A stretch of 64,000 nucleotides of DNA from Cristatella mucedo. Its lineage: Eukaryota > Bryozoa > Phylactolaemata > Cristatellidae. Positions within the stretch are counted from its first letter, which is position 1, and the number at the start of each line of letters is the position of its first letter. The stretch lies in NCBI GenBank assembly GCA_009760855.2, contig WPIO01000076.1, positions 1,269,501-1,333,500 of the forward strand, in the 5' to 3' direction. Shown one piece after another: positions 1 to 34,727 of the stretch. Made by a program: the position numbers and the translations under genes. The notes under the pieces are model-generated. The model saw only the letters and a program-made list of their open reading frames with translations, had not been told where the DNA came from and did no database searches.

Positions 1-179
1 AGGGTATCGCACGTCATACTTTGACTTTGTACTTTATAGATTTTGAGGGCGCCAGCTTTGCTTCATTTGTCGACCATTCAAAAACGCAACTGTAAAGCTT
101 ATTCACTGCACAGAAATGTCATTTCTGACAAAAGCTGCAACGGGTATACGGCCAATATTCGAATGCAGAACCAATGAGA

Positions 180-645
180 TCACAGTATCAGATAATAATA
201 AGAATGCACTTGATAAAGTGCCCTCAGAGAACTCAATCTCTCTCTAGGCGCTTTACATTTGCTGCAAAGGGAAATGCAATTGAATGGTGAGTAATATCAT
301 GCTTGATGAGCAACATGAATAACATGGTTAGGGGTGACATGCACAGGGTCAGCATGCAAATGTGGTTAGTGGCAGCATGCACAGTGTCAGCACGCATAAG
401 CACATCAAGGACGAATCACAGGGACCCACTCACTGCTGTCCTAAATAGGTGCGTTTTTACGTTCTTTTTAAATGTGGTCAAGTCAGGGGATGTTCTGACG
501 CAAGTCGGGATGGAGTTCCCGGCTTTGGGAGCATACGAACTAAATGCACGGTCTCCAAAAGATTTGAGGTTTGTACAAGGTATTGGTTGACTGTTGAATT
601 CCGAATAGCGGGTGGTACGATGCTTGGCCTGGTGAAAGCCTTGAG
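180..645 (-). mobile_element. L2/CR1-type LINE, 3' end
   Basis: On the minus strand this is the 3' end of a reverse-transcriptase ORF and its short tail. The tail (gcgccctcagagaactcaatctc on +) followed by an AAT-rich microsatellite recurs more than a dozen times in the window. 5' truncated, as usual for LINEs. Confidence 0.8.
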
Positions 646-1429
646 AAATAGAATATCTAAAATATTAATGAACACTACTTAATTAACTATATCTGAGAGA
701 GCCGTGCCGTGCGATAGGTTTTTGATTTAATAATTTTATCAGCATCAAGCGTGTGCTTATCGAGACATACCACCGCAAGCAGGAGAAAATGGCATGCTAT
801 TTATTTGGAATGGTCTGATCTCAGTGCACACTGCTGTCAGGGGCATGAGGTTTCAAGTTGAAAATTAATATTAATGCATTTTCACTAGTCAACAACATTC
901 CCTCATATGTGGCTGTCTATATAACCGACCGACGAATGATTTACCAAGGAAAGCAGAGGGCAATTGCATAGGCAGCACATAATTTACATAAAAGAATCGA
1001 TCGCTTACCGTACGTTACTCAAAGTAGCAAGCTGATAAATCCGATCATTCTTAGCTGGGCTCGGTTCTTTTTGTTCTACAGCGTTATAAAAAGTTACGAG
1101 CTCTTTAGGAGGTCTGCAGCTTCCTCATTATGCTCTGGCTGCATATGTATTCAGCTGATTTGGCTCTGGCTTCAACTGAGTTGATTTATGGCAGTGACCA
1201 GGACTAATCAGAAGAACCGTGCCTTATAATTTCGTAGCATCTGATCTAGAATTTCGCTGGTATGGTTACTAGTTGGAGTGTACTGTGCTCAAGTGATGCC
1301 AACTCAGGTCAGAGGATGGAATGAAAAGCTGATAATCTCAGCTGTCCCAAAACCATTCTCCCATGTTTCTTCGAGGATCTCGTTAGGTCAGTACCCAATG
1401 GTTACTGATTATTTGTGTACGTTTCGGTG

Positions 1430-1700
1430 AATGCGATTTATCTCTGTCTGCAACTCCACAAAGCCAAAGAGACTATGTGGCTGCTAACTCAATAGAGTTT
1501 TGTATGGCCCACTCACAGCCTAAGCGACTTTCTGTACGCATTCGGTAGCCAACAGACTTCATCCCAAGCATCAAAGAGTAGGTGGGAAGCATGGCAGAGT
1601 CAGGAGAGCAGTTGAGGTAATGAGTAGCATAGAAGTAGCAGCTCAGGACCGCTAGAAAGGATGAACCATAGTCGGCAGCAGGAGAGTAGTTGTCGTTTCG
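1430..1700 (-). mobile_element. Repeat family B copy
   Basis: Shares long blocks with 24490-25060, 62755-63115 and the reverse complement of 47785-48080, for example ctgcaactccacaaagcca, agcatggcagagtcaggaga and cggcagcaggagagtagttg. No coding capacity seen here. It may be the 3' end of a second LINE or another non-autonomous element; I do not recognise the family. Confidence 0.6.
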
Positions 1701-1794
1701 TAAGAAATTTTCTCTATGTTATCTTATCCTAGCGTTGCACGGGCCTTGTTTTTATTACTGGGCCCTCTTATTATCATTGTTATTATTTGGATAA

Positions 1795-3400
1795 TGTGGA
1801 AGTTTCCGGCTAGGACAGAATCCGTCAACAGGTTTCGGAATTTGTTGCAAAGCTGCCTTAACCGAAAGGGAGTGAAGACAATTCGACGTGCTCGAGGGGT
1901 TGGAGGGATCAAAGCAAAGATGCAACTGAGTGTTATCTGCATAGAAGTGCTCGGCGATCTAGATTGTGCTTGGCGATCACATCGGCAAGAAGAAGAGCAT
2001 AAACTATGAAAAGAAGTGGACAGAAAGCAGAGCCCTGAGGTGCCCATACTTCAGAGGTTCATCGGATGATGTTTGTCAGTGGGAAACTACGGAGTATTGA
2101 TGTGAATGACATCAATACTCCGTAGTCTCCCACTGAGATAGGACCTGAACCATTGCGGTGCAGTGCCAGTGATGCCCAGGCGAGATGCAAGACACTCAAT
2201 AAGGACTTGTGATAAATGATATCGAAAGCTGCCGAAAGATCAAGCAGAACAAGCAGACAGACTTCACCCAAGTCTGCATTCCTGATAAGGTCGTTGTACA
2301 CCCGAACCAATGCCGACTCTGTGGAGTGATTAGCTCTAAACCCAGACTGGAACTTATTTATTAGGTTTAAGGCCTCAATATCAGAGTTCAGTTGGTCTGC
2401 CGAAACCCGTTCTATTGTCTTTGATAGGAATGGCAGAACTGAGACTGGACGAAAGCAAGGCTTAAGTTCTCTTGGTCTAGTCTTGCTTTCTTAATTAGTG
2501 GTCTATTAACAGCCTTTTTGAAAGGTGCAGAGACATGACCTGAGGCCAAGGTCGTATTTAATATGTTAAGTATGCATGGCAGCAACTGATCTGAAACCAT
2601 AGAAGTAGGACGGTGGGAATCGGGTCTAGCAGGCTAGTAGTCTTCTTTGACTGGGAGATGAATTCCAGGATAAGGTCACTCGTGGCCTCCTTGAATGTAA
2701 GACATCGAGATAGTGCACGGTCATCGATGAATAGGAGTTCAGTGTTGATGTAATTGAGGGACATGAGTCCGTAAGGAATGCTGCTACCTTGAGGATGGAC
2801 TATCTGATCTTGTCTGTCTTGCTGACAACGAAGGATCGCTAGGTAAGGAGCTAACCTGGGAGTGGTTTAGGAGATGGTTGATCGTCGACATGAGCATTTT
2901 TGGATTGTGCATCTACGATTCAACAATATTTTTTTAGAAGTTAGATTTGGCCTTTGCTAGGATCTACTGCTATGACGATCTACAGTAGTCTTCGTATGCC
3001 TGACGATGGACAGTCAATACTGATCTTTTGTACGCTTTCTCAAGCTTTCACTCAGTAGACCTAGCTGATTTAATGTCCGAGGCAAACCAAAGGCCGTCTG
3101 GGCGAGGGCAGACATTGCACGTATTCAGTGGTGCAAACTCGTTAAGCACGTCAGCAAGTGTCATGTTGTAGCATTCTACCAATGATGACAGGTCGGATGG
3201 GGTCTCGAACAGCAGGGGCGAAGAAGATATTTCTGCTCTCGTGCCCGTTGGTAGATGGATAGATGTGGCTCCCTCGGTGCAGTGTGAGGTATTCAGTTCT
3301 AACTCACTGGACGCCCTGGACTTGTTATCGGTGCTCTTAGTCGCTGCTCTTCTATCGTTGCCATTGCCCGAATGCATTGGTGTGGTTCGGACTCGCTGGC
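1795..3400 (-). mobile_element. LINE reverse-transcriptase remnant
   Basis: Reading the minus strand from 3400 down gives NEFAPLNTCNVCPRPDGLWF (linker before RT), then DLILEFISQSKKTTSLLDPIP, PCILNILNTTLASGHVSAPF, and LLVLLDLSAAFDIIYHKSLL, the RT A-motif region of L2/CR1 elements. Several frameshifts and stops; not functional. A foldback lies inside it at 2077-2135. Confidence 0.8.
2077..2135. repeat. Near-perfect 27-bp hairpin inside the LINE remnant
   Basis: Left arm 2077-2103 and right arm 2109-2135 are reverse complements with a single mismatch, separated by a 5-nt loop (gaatg). One arm matches the LINE segment seen elsewhere (tctcccaccgagataggacc near 48490), so the other arm looks like a local inverted copy. 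Confidence 0.9.
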
Positions 3401-4410
3401 TGTGCCTCGTAGAACACCTAGCACCACAAATATCCGGTCAAGGTTTAGCTACTGTTATGCATGCTATTTTTGTTCTAAAAATTCTAATAGCTGGTAAAAG
3501 CCCTGATACCATAAAATTATATGTATTATTTTCTTATACACGAACATTAATCCAGTTTTATGAAATTTATTCACAAATGCCTGGTAGCAAATCAGCATTG
3601 AGTAGTGTTTACGGAACTTACAGACGTGCTGACCGTCTTTAAACTTATATTACCTGTGTAGTAAGCCCCCTCCGTGAAGAATCACGGGCAGATTCTATTT
3701 CTGCATGTTTATTCCTAACCATAGCCAGGCGTAGCAATTCAATTTAAACTATGAGAATGCATGTTGCAACTTCACAATATGTAAATTAGCAAATGATCTC
3801 CGTGTCTACTTTTACATGACACTCATCTTTGCTCTTCTATCGTATTAAAATTTTGAACGGTCATGCCAGACTTACTAAAAATTAACTTACCTAGCTTATT
3901 ATTGGGGTTGATATACAGGTGTGTGCATACCGTGTTGGTTTCCATCTCTGGGACTCATTCAGTCAAGAGGTGGACCCATATGTTACTCCATCTCGGTTAT
4001 TTGTCTTGAGTGCCACATGCTCACTCTGCACAGACGGAGGGTTACTTTGCCCTCGACCGAATAAATAAACAATGATTAGCTTATTGGGCAGTCTCATTTG
4101 TATAGCAGCCGAAGAGCCTTAGTGGCTGTTACCACTACAGAAGTCCATGCTTGTGGCATTCGATTGAACGTGGACTTTAGGAATAAGTACCCGTAGTAGC
4201 AGCTGTAACAGCTGGAGCTACTTTCAGCAGGCGAACTAGGAGAACCTGAGGAGAACTTGCTGAGTCGTCACTCGAGTCGCTGAGTTGTCACTGAATGCGA
4301 GCCCATTCCTAACGCCTGGCAATTTTGTGCATCTCTGCTAAGTGCTCCCCAGAAAACGTCGTCGTCGTTGTCATGATTTTGTGATGCCCTGCATTACACA
4401 GAAAGCTAAC

Positions 4411-4412
4411 TT

Positions 4413-4479
<67 letters not shown>

Positions 4480-4512
4480 TGTCTCTCTCTATCTCTGTCT
4501 CTCTATCTCTAT
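4411..4512 (+). repeat. (CT)n microsatellite upstream of INSC exon 1
   Basis: About 100 nt of CT dinucleotides with CTATCT and CTGTCT variants. It ends about 25 nt before a tttttccag acceptor at 4536. Long Leu/Ser frames through it are artefacts. Confidence 0.95.
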
Positions 4513-4547
4513 CTGTATGGGATCTATTTTTTCCAGGGTTCAAGTGA

Positions 4548-28460
<23,913 letters not shown>

Positions 28461-30815
28461 CACAGAACAGTACTATTGTCCGTTGGTTTTCCACGCACGA
28501 CTCCACCGCTGTGACGGCATGGGTAATCCTAAAGGCTCGGCGTCTGCTTCGCTGTGCCACGGCGGTAGCGATTATGGCAGTGGGAGATCTGAAGGTGAAG
28601 GACCGAAGCTCTGGGCCGGCAAATTTGTGCTCAGGCTTCGTGGATTTTGACATTGTCGACGCGTTGTGTTGGAGTTTGCTACGAAAGTCCTCCACCTTGG
28701 CTTCGATCACTCTTGGAGGAGAAGACTAAAAACACTGTAGCTGTTGAATATCGACTGGTTCATCCTGTCGAGGTCAAGTCTCTGCATTTGCCCTGAATGG
28801 TCTGAAGGATAGCAGAAGTGATCCGTGTCTCTCATAAAGCCACAAAGTCTCGCTTCTCTATTGTTTCCTCCTGTTTCCTAGTAAAATTGCAGCCAGTGTA
28901 ACTAACTGTCTTGATGTAACTGCAAGCGTCTCAATCCCCGAATGAAATGGCCGAGCACATGCTCTGGACAAAGCGTAGTGCGTAGCTGCACTCCGAGCAA
29001 CTCTGTCTCATGCAAATCGCTTTGCATCTGGATCTTGCTCTGACAGTTGGTAGCACAACCGCAGCAAAGCCTCAACTAATTCGTGGACCATGGTCCCCGC
29101 CGTAGTGGCCATCGCAAACTACTCCAGTGTCACTTATCCTGTTACTCTCCACAAGCTCAAAGAAGCCAATTCCGTGCACCTGCATGGACCGGCATAGCTG
29201 TGTAAAAAACGCCGCCTGCCTTCAAGTACCACCATGTTTCATAGGGAAACTGCATAAAATAAAGTGCCGATGGAGCCGACGGCAGTGAGGTGACTGTCTT
29301 GGTGCTACTTGAGCTTTCTGCTTTTGAAACAGCTTGCTGCCTTATTACTTATTTTCATCGCGAGCCCAACCGTTCGGCATCTTGCATGAGGCTAAGGCAT
29401 TCTGCTATGTCTCCGTTTGCATGGCGATTGCGTATCTGCCTCTTAGCTTCGGCCTTCCGACCGTGTCTGCAGTGAAACGATACCGACAACAAAGCCTGCA
29501 GTGGATAAGCTTACACAAATAATTGAGAACCCTATGGTCACAACATTGAAGCTGAAGGTACCAGAAATCTAGGTCCACTCGAATCGTGATCATTGGCAAC
29601 TTTACGAGCTTCGAAAAAGATACAAGCTCCCATTTTGTGACCAAGACATAGCAGCTAGGAGGGTTGCATCGCACGGCTGTCAGTCAAACGGCCTTGGTAC
29701 CGGTCCTCAGCCCAGCAGCCAATCTCAGGTCTGCTCTCAGAAATGTATACAGCTGGCGCTGCAGCTAATGTATGCTCAGCTCTTTAGCAGGACTCTGCAA
29801 TGTGCCGATCTACACTTTCTCAAGGAAACTCTTACCTTCCTGGAATCCTCAAATTTTCTGTCCGCAAAATAGTTTAAATGTTTCAGTATTTTGTGTCGCT
29901 ATTTACTTGGGGTTGTTTTGGGAGCTTTTTCGCCGACTCAGCAAACCCAATCGGTTCACACCTGGCAATCTTCACTGCACGCGAACCTGCTGCAGTAATG
30001 CTCGTCCAGTTCAAGTACTGTGCTATTTTCTCACTCGATTGCCTCCCATGGCTCTGCTATTTTATACGGTCTGTTTTCTTAAGTTCGACTGAAATGTTGG
30101 GAGCTCAGGCACTAATTTTGCCACACACTAGGTCACATGCTCGTGCTGATTGGAAAGTTATCGCCGAAAGCTGCTGCCTTTGACTGGATGAGTCTGCTCT
30201 CGCTGTGTTGTAGATATTGTGGCGAGCACCTGCTCACCCTCACCCCTGACTGTGCTTCTAGCAAGAGGGGTGCACGTCATCTCTCAAGACAGTCGCCCGA
30301 TGGAGCTTGAGCTGTGCTTTAAAAAGCGGCAATCAGAGGTCAATATGCGGTTGTTGATTGCACGAAATCGTTCAATGCAGACGAAAACTAAGTGCCGAAA
30401 ATATACCTACAGAAATGCTAGAGAATATTTGTTATCTTTAGCTCGTTTGATCCAGGATAGCTTTGTTGCACCGGCTGCTTTCATATCCCTGTAGCCTCTG
30501 TACTTTCAGGGAACTAACCTTGAGCTCGGCTCTCCAGTCTCTGCTCGTCACTCTCACGTGCACAATGAGTGAAAAAGCTGAAAAAATTAAGTAGCTACCC
30601 AATACCTTGGCCCTCGCTGATGTTAGGACATGCGATGACAACTGGTAATGGCTTATATATGCGCTTCTGCTTTTGTCCGGGGCTAACGCGTACTGTTTTT
30701 TCTTAACCGGGCCCTCTCCGTCAAGTGGAACAGAGTTACTTTAAATCCAACGGCCATCGACTCTTTTGAATCTGCTCGTAGTGGAACCGCTGATAAACGG
30801 ACAACCGATTCACAG
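28461..30815. other. Downstream of INSC: no gene recognised
   Basis: Probably INSC 3' UTR followed by unique intergenic sequence. An antisense frame at 28420-28710 (codon third positions GC-rich) overlaps the INSC 3' end, but has no clear start codon and no family I recognise. From 29.3 to 30.8 kb I see only short frames. Confidence 0.4.
29258..29263 (+). terminator. Possible INSC poly(A) signal
   Basis: AATAAA about 800 nt after the INSC stop codon, the first canonical hexamer I noticed downstream. There is no supporting GU-rich element that I can single out. Confidence 0.3.
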
Positions 30816-30817
30816 CA

Positions 30818-30902
<85 letters not shown>
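30815..30902 (+). repeat. (GA)n microsatellite
   Basis: About 80 nt of GA, the only long purine-rich tract on the + strand in the window; intergenic. Confidence 0.95.
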
Positions 30903-30903
<1 letters not shown>

Positions 30904-31094
30904 GCGATGCTCTCAGGTAAGGACAGCGGTGAGGAGATGCAATTTCTAATTTTTCAATCTTACAACTTTGGATGAACATGCTGCTAAGACACCATTGGGA
31001 TCACTGCAAATTGCGCTTGCTTTAAAGAGCAGATGAGTTGATGGGTAATAGCGGAAATTTTGCGTTATTGATGAAATGGTGACCTTTTCGGATA

Positions 31095-31096
31095 TA

Positions 31097-31147
<51 letters not shown>

Positions 31148-31165
31148 GTATGTATATATATGTGT
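31095..31165. repeat. (TA)n and (GTAT)n microsatellite
   Basis: TA about 40 nt, then five gtat units, then a short TA run. Confidence 0.9.
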
Positions 31166-31169
31166 ATGT

Positions 31170-32985
31170 ATGCATCTAGAAATATGAACAAGAGCACGGA
31201 AGTAGAGAGAGAGACTCAGACAGAGAAAGCATGTTGTAACACGTAGGATCAGATGGGCCTTGACCATGCACAGTTTCGCCGCCGTGGCGTGTTTAAACTA
31301 CCGTATTTGCAATTAATTTAGCTCGCACCCATTTCATACCTAGCTCGCTAATGAGCTAAAATCAAGGAAATTAAAAACTTAAGCAGCAATCTGACTTAAT
31401 CTGGCGCATAAGACTAGAGGACAGTAACATTCATGCAATTCATAGGCAGCGAGCGCTAAGCTGTCGTAGGGCTCATGAGCTCGCAGCAGCGGTGACTCTT
31501 GAACGGCTATAATATAAAGCAGTGAAAAGTTAAGCTAAAAAGTACGTATGACTAATATTACGGCCTTTCTTAGAGTATGAACCATACCGTTTTTTGTAGC
31601 GCGGTGGTGGAATTGCATGTATTGCGGGTAGCATTGCTAGTATTGGTCTTCCGGTGCCTCATAAAGCATCGCATCGACCTTGACATTATGCCACTAACTT
31701 ATTATGTCCGTTCTATTGCTTGGGCTTACCTAGCCGAGTCACCGAATCTCTACGCGAACAATACCTTCCTCCGACTCTGGTCCCTAAATGACTTGTAATT
31801 ATTTGAAGACCCTGCCGCCATTCCTAGGAACCTACAGCTCGGAAGTCACTCCCGGAGCAGCCGTTCTCGAACACTTCACTCCCAAGTGACAAAATGACGT
31901 TCTTTAACTTCAGGGCACTTAAAATTGAGACTAAAAACCCACCACATCTGAAGACATTCACCACGATTACTGCTATTTTGAGTGCTAAGTGGCTCCTGAG
32001 TTGGGTTTCGATGCACTTCCGATCTTCTTGGAAAATAGTAGTGGTTATGAATTTACATAATCCATAATTTTTTTCAATTTGCATACAACCAATCTCACTT
32101 GTGAAAATTTCTGGAGAATTATAAGTTTACGGGACATAGGTATGCTTTTCATTTTGAATTTAATTTTCAGTTGCAACAATGACACTGCATTTTTTATACA
32201 AATTTACCTACGCAAATTTTGCGGACTCTTCCCACTGGGCAGCACCGGCAAGCCGATCGACCATAATTGCCATTTACGTTGCCATACGTAGTAAAAGTAC
32301 AATAACAATTATATAAACTGATTCAAGGTGCTAAAAAGTCGCAGAGTGTCAAACCGAGACCCTAACCATCGACAATAACTAGATAACAGCGTCGTTCGTT
32401 GATGGTGGCTCTAATTTACGCCTCGGAGCACTTAACAGAAGCCGCCGTTGGTCGAATTTTGTTTTATATTCATGGTGGTATTGCCTGAATTTTAGAATCA
32501 GTTTAAATTGAATGTTACAATTTATTTATTCAAGAGAGATGTTGCATTCTTCCATGACGATCTCCTCCCACCCATCGCCCCCAAATGTTGATCCACAATG
32601 TTTCCTGCTCGTCAGTGAGCTGGAATTGAACCCGAATGTCGCCTGAGCCATCCATTCCTTCCTCTCCATCCCTCCCACCCTCCTCTTCTTGCTGCAGCAG
32701 TTTTACTTGGCCATTTTCATATTAGATGAAGCACGTGGCAGCTAAAATGTCGGTATACGCGAACTTTCGCTTTTTGGAAAGAACTCGCTAGAGCTGAGAT
32801 AAATTACTGCTGCAGTAAAATAATTGCTGTAGTGTCTGCACTACAGGAGTATTTCTACTTACAAAATTAAAAGTACATATAATTGTCTGGAAATCTGGAC
32901 GTATGCGAAGACATTTAAAGTGGCCACTTTAAGATAAATTATAAATTTACGCACCACCAGCGGTTACCGATGACCCACCGCCGGC
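31170..32985. other. Intergenic, nothing recognised
   Basis: AT-rich unique sequence between INSC and HLCS. No conserved coding segment, tRNA gene or repeat family seen. Confidence 0.5.
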
Positions 32986-32987
32986 AC

Positions 32988-33007
32988 ACACACACACACA
33001 CACGCAC

Positions 33008-33070
<63 letters not shown>

Positions 33071-33145
33071 TGCATATATATATATATATATATATACATA
33101 TATATATGTGTATATATATATATACATATATATATACACACACAG
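32988..33145. repeat. (CA)n then (TA)n compound microsatellite
   Basis: CA from 32988 to 33066, then mixed TA/CATA to 33140. Confidence 0.95.
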
Positions 33146-33173
33146 ACACACACACACGAATTGCATATGTAAC

Positions 33174-33235
33174 TGCACGAATTATATATGTAAATATATA
33201 TATATATATATATATTTACATATATAATTCGTGCA
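33174..33235. repeat. Perfect 62-bp palindrome
   Basis: From tgcacgaattatatatgtaa to its exact complement ttacatatataattcgtgca, with a TA core and no spacer (centre between 33204 and 33205). Every base of the two 31-nt halves pairs. Confidence 0.95.
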
Positions 33236-33524
33236 GACCTACCAAAATAACTTGCATGAATAAAAAAATTTGAAAATTAAAGAAATTAAGACTCACCGGC
33301 AAGCTACATTACTCAAGTGTTGGTTGCACCTACGCGTGAATCGGAATGCTTCCGACTTTATACGGGCTAGCACAAGGTAATCTATGGGAAAATTAACGCT
33401 AAAATGCTTGCGCTACAAAATGCTATAACCATTAATTTTAAGTAGCCCTGCGCTGCGTTTCGTGAGCGAAATCGTCGACAAGCGCTTTCGGAAACCGTAG
33501 TACAATTAAAGCTGCGTGTAGTGT

Positions 33525-33795
33525 CATCCGGTGAGCCGTGGTGGTACACCAGGTAAGGCGGTTGCTTTCACGACCTTGGTCCCGAGGTCGTGGGTTCGAT
33601 TCCTGCGGCGGGCGATTCTGTATCGCTACTGCAAGCGGTGGTGATAGCCGTAAAGGCTCTTCTGTCGCTATACAAAAAGAGGCTGTTTAATCAGCTAGGA
33701 TTTATTTATTTATCAGCAAATGTAAAGCGCCTAGAAAGAGATTAAGTTCTCTGAGGGCGCTTTATCAAGTGAATTATTATTAATATTATTATTAT
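33525..33795 (+). mobile_element. tRNA-derived SINE family 1, followed directly by an L2/CR1 tail
   Basis: Best SINE copy: gtggtacaccaggtaaggcg (A-box region), ttcacgaccttggtcccgag, gtcgtgggttcgattcctgc (B box), ggtggtgatagccgtaaagg and gaggctgtttaatcagctag. After a short ATTT run the LINE tail agcaaatgtaaagcgcctag through tttatcaagtgaattatt follows, ending in ATT repeats. Most other copies lack this tail. Confidence 0.85.
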
Positions 33796-33959
33796 TAGCA
33801 AACAAGTGAAAGTCTAGATTGTATACTGTTTTGGCTGGGTCTTTGCTGGACTCAGGCAAAAAATCTAGCTGATTAAATATAATGCAAGTTTCAAAAAACA
33901 TGCATTTGAGAATGTCGCACATTTATCTAGCGGGAGCTTGCCAGTGTTTTGACTTTTTA

Positions 33960-34277
33960 GTGAAGGTAGGTTTCGAGCCGCTGGCCAGTACTCGTACACA
34001 GCGACTCCATTTAAATCTGCAGAGGCGCCCTCACCTTGCTCGTCCGCTAGAACTTGTCTTCTACGCCGTCCGTGGAGTTGTTGCCGGTCAGCGTTGGCCG
34101 GTGGTCTTGGGATGAATTCATCTCGCAGCCTTTGATCACCGCGAGCTCGACCTTTAGCCGCACTCAGGCCGAAACGCTGCTTACGAATTTCACCCGCTGG
34201 GCAGTCGCTGTAAAGGCATCGTAAACGCGGTATCGACTTGAATACATGGACGCATCCAATAGCGAATAGTTTATATA
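33960..34277 (+). promoter_or_regulatory. Probable HLCS promoter / 5' UTR region
   Basis: The 300 nt before the HLCS start are less repetitive and richer in CpG than the flanking intergenic DNA. I see no clear TATA box at a usable distance; tttatata at 34270 abuts the ATG and is too close. Assigned by position only. Confidence 0.3.
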
Positions 34278-34727
34278 ATGTTCAGCGCAGCATCTGCGTA
34301 CGTCTATTACGTGAATCGAAGCAAGCTTAGCTCCGCCCAACCAGACATAGCCGGCGTGAGTGACTATTCGGAGACGATGCGATTCGGTAGAGCGTTTACC
34401 GACTGCATGGCAACAGCGTGTCGCAGCCGGCCGCACCCTTGCGGAGTCGGGATACGTGTGGCGGGCGCGAAGGTGCCGCCGAGCGCTGCGTCCGTCAGCG
34501 AGGTGGTTTACGGCACCGCTGCGGCCGAGGTTGTGACGTGGACGCCTCCGCTTTGCGTGAAAGCGCACGACTTCACAGCCTACCTCGACGCCCCCGCAGA
34601 TCCGCACGCGGCGTGGGACGCACCCGGCGTTCCGACCCTCGATATCTTGGTTGAATGCAGGAGGCTGGCTGCTGGTTCTGGTACGCCGTCTGCTGCCGAA
34701 CAAGGCGATCCTGACAATAAAGTGAAG
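34278..34727 (+). CDS. HLCS: HLCS exon 1 (N-terminal extension)
   Basis: ATG at 34278 is the first Met after an in-frame TAG at 34260-34262. It gives 150 residues, starting MFSAASAYVYYVNRSKLSS and ending GDPDNKVK before donor aag|gtcagt in phase 0. The exon is GC-rich. I do not recognise close homology to the human N-terminus. A short hydrophobic, Tyr-rich start is, from memory, typical of invertebrate HLCS. Joining to exon 2 rests on phase agreement and gene order, so this exon is less certain than the rest. Confidence 0.7.
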
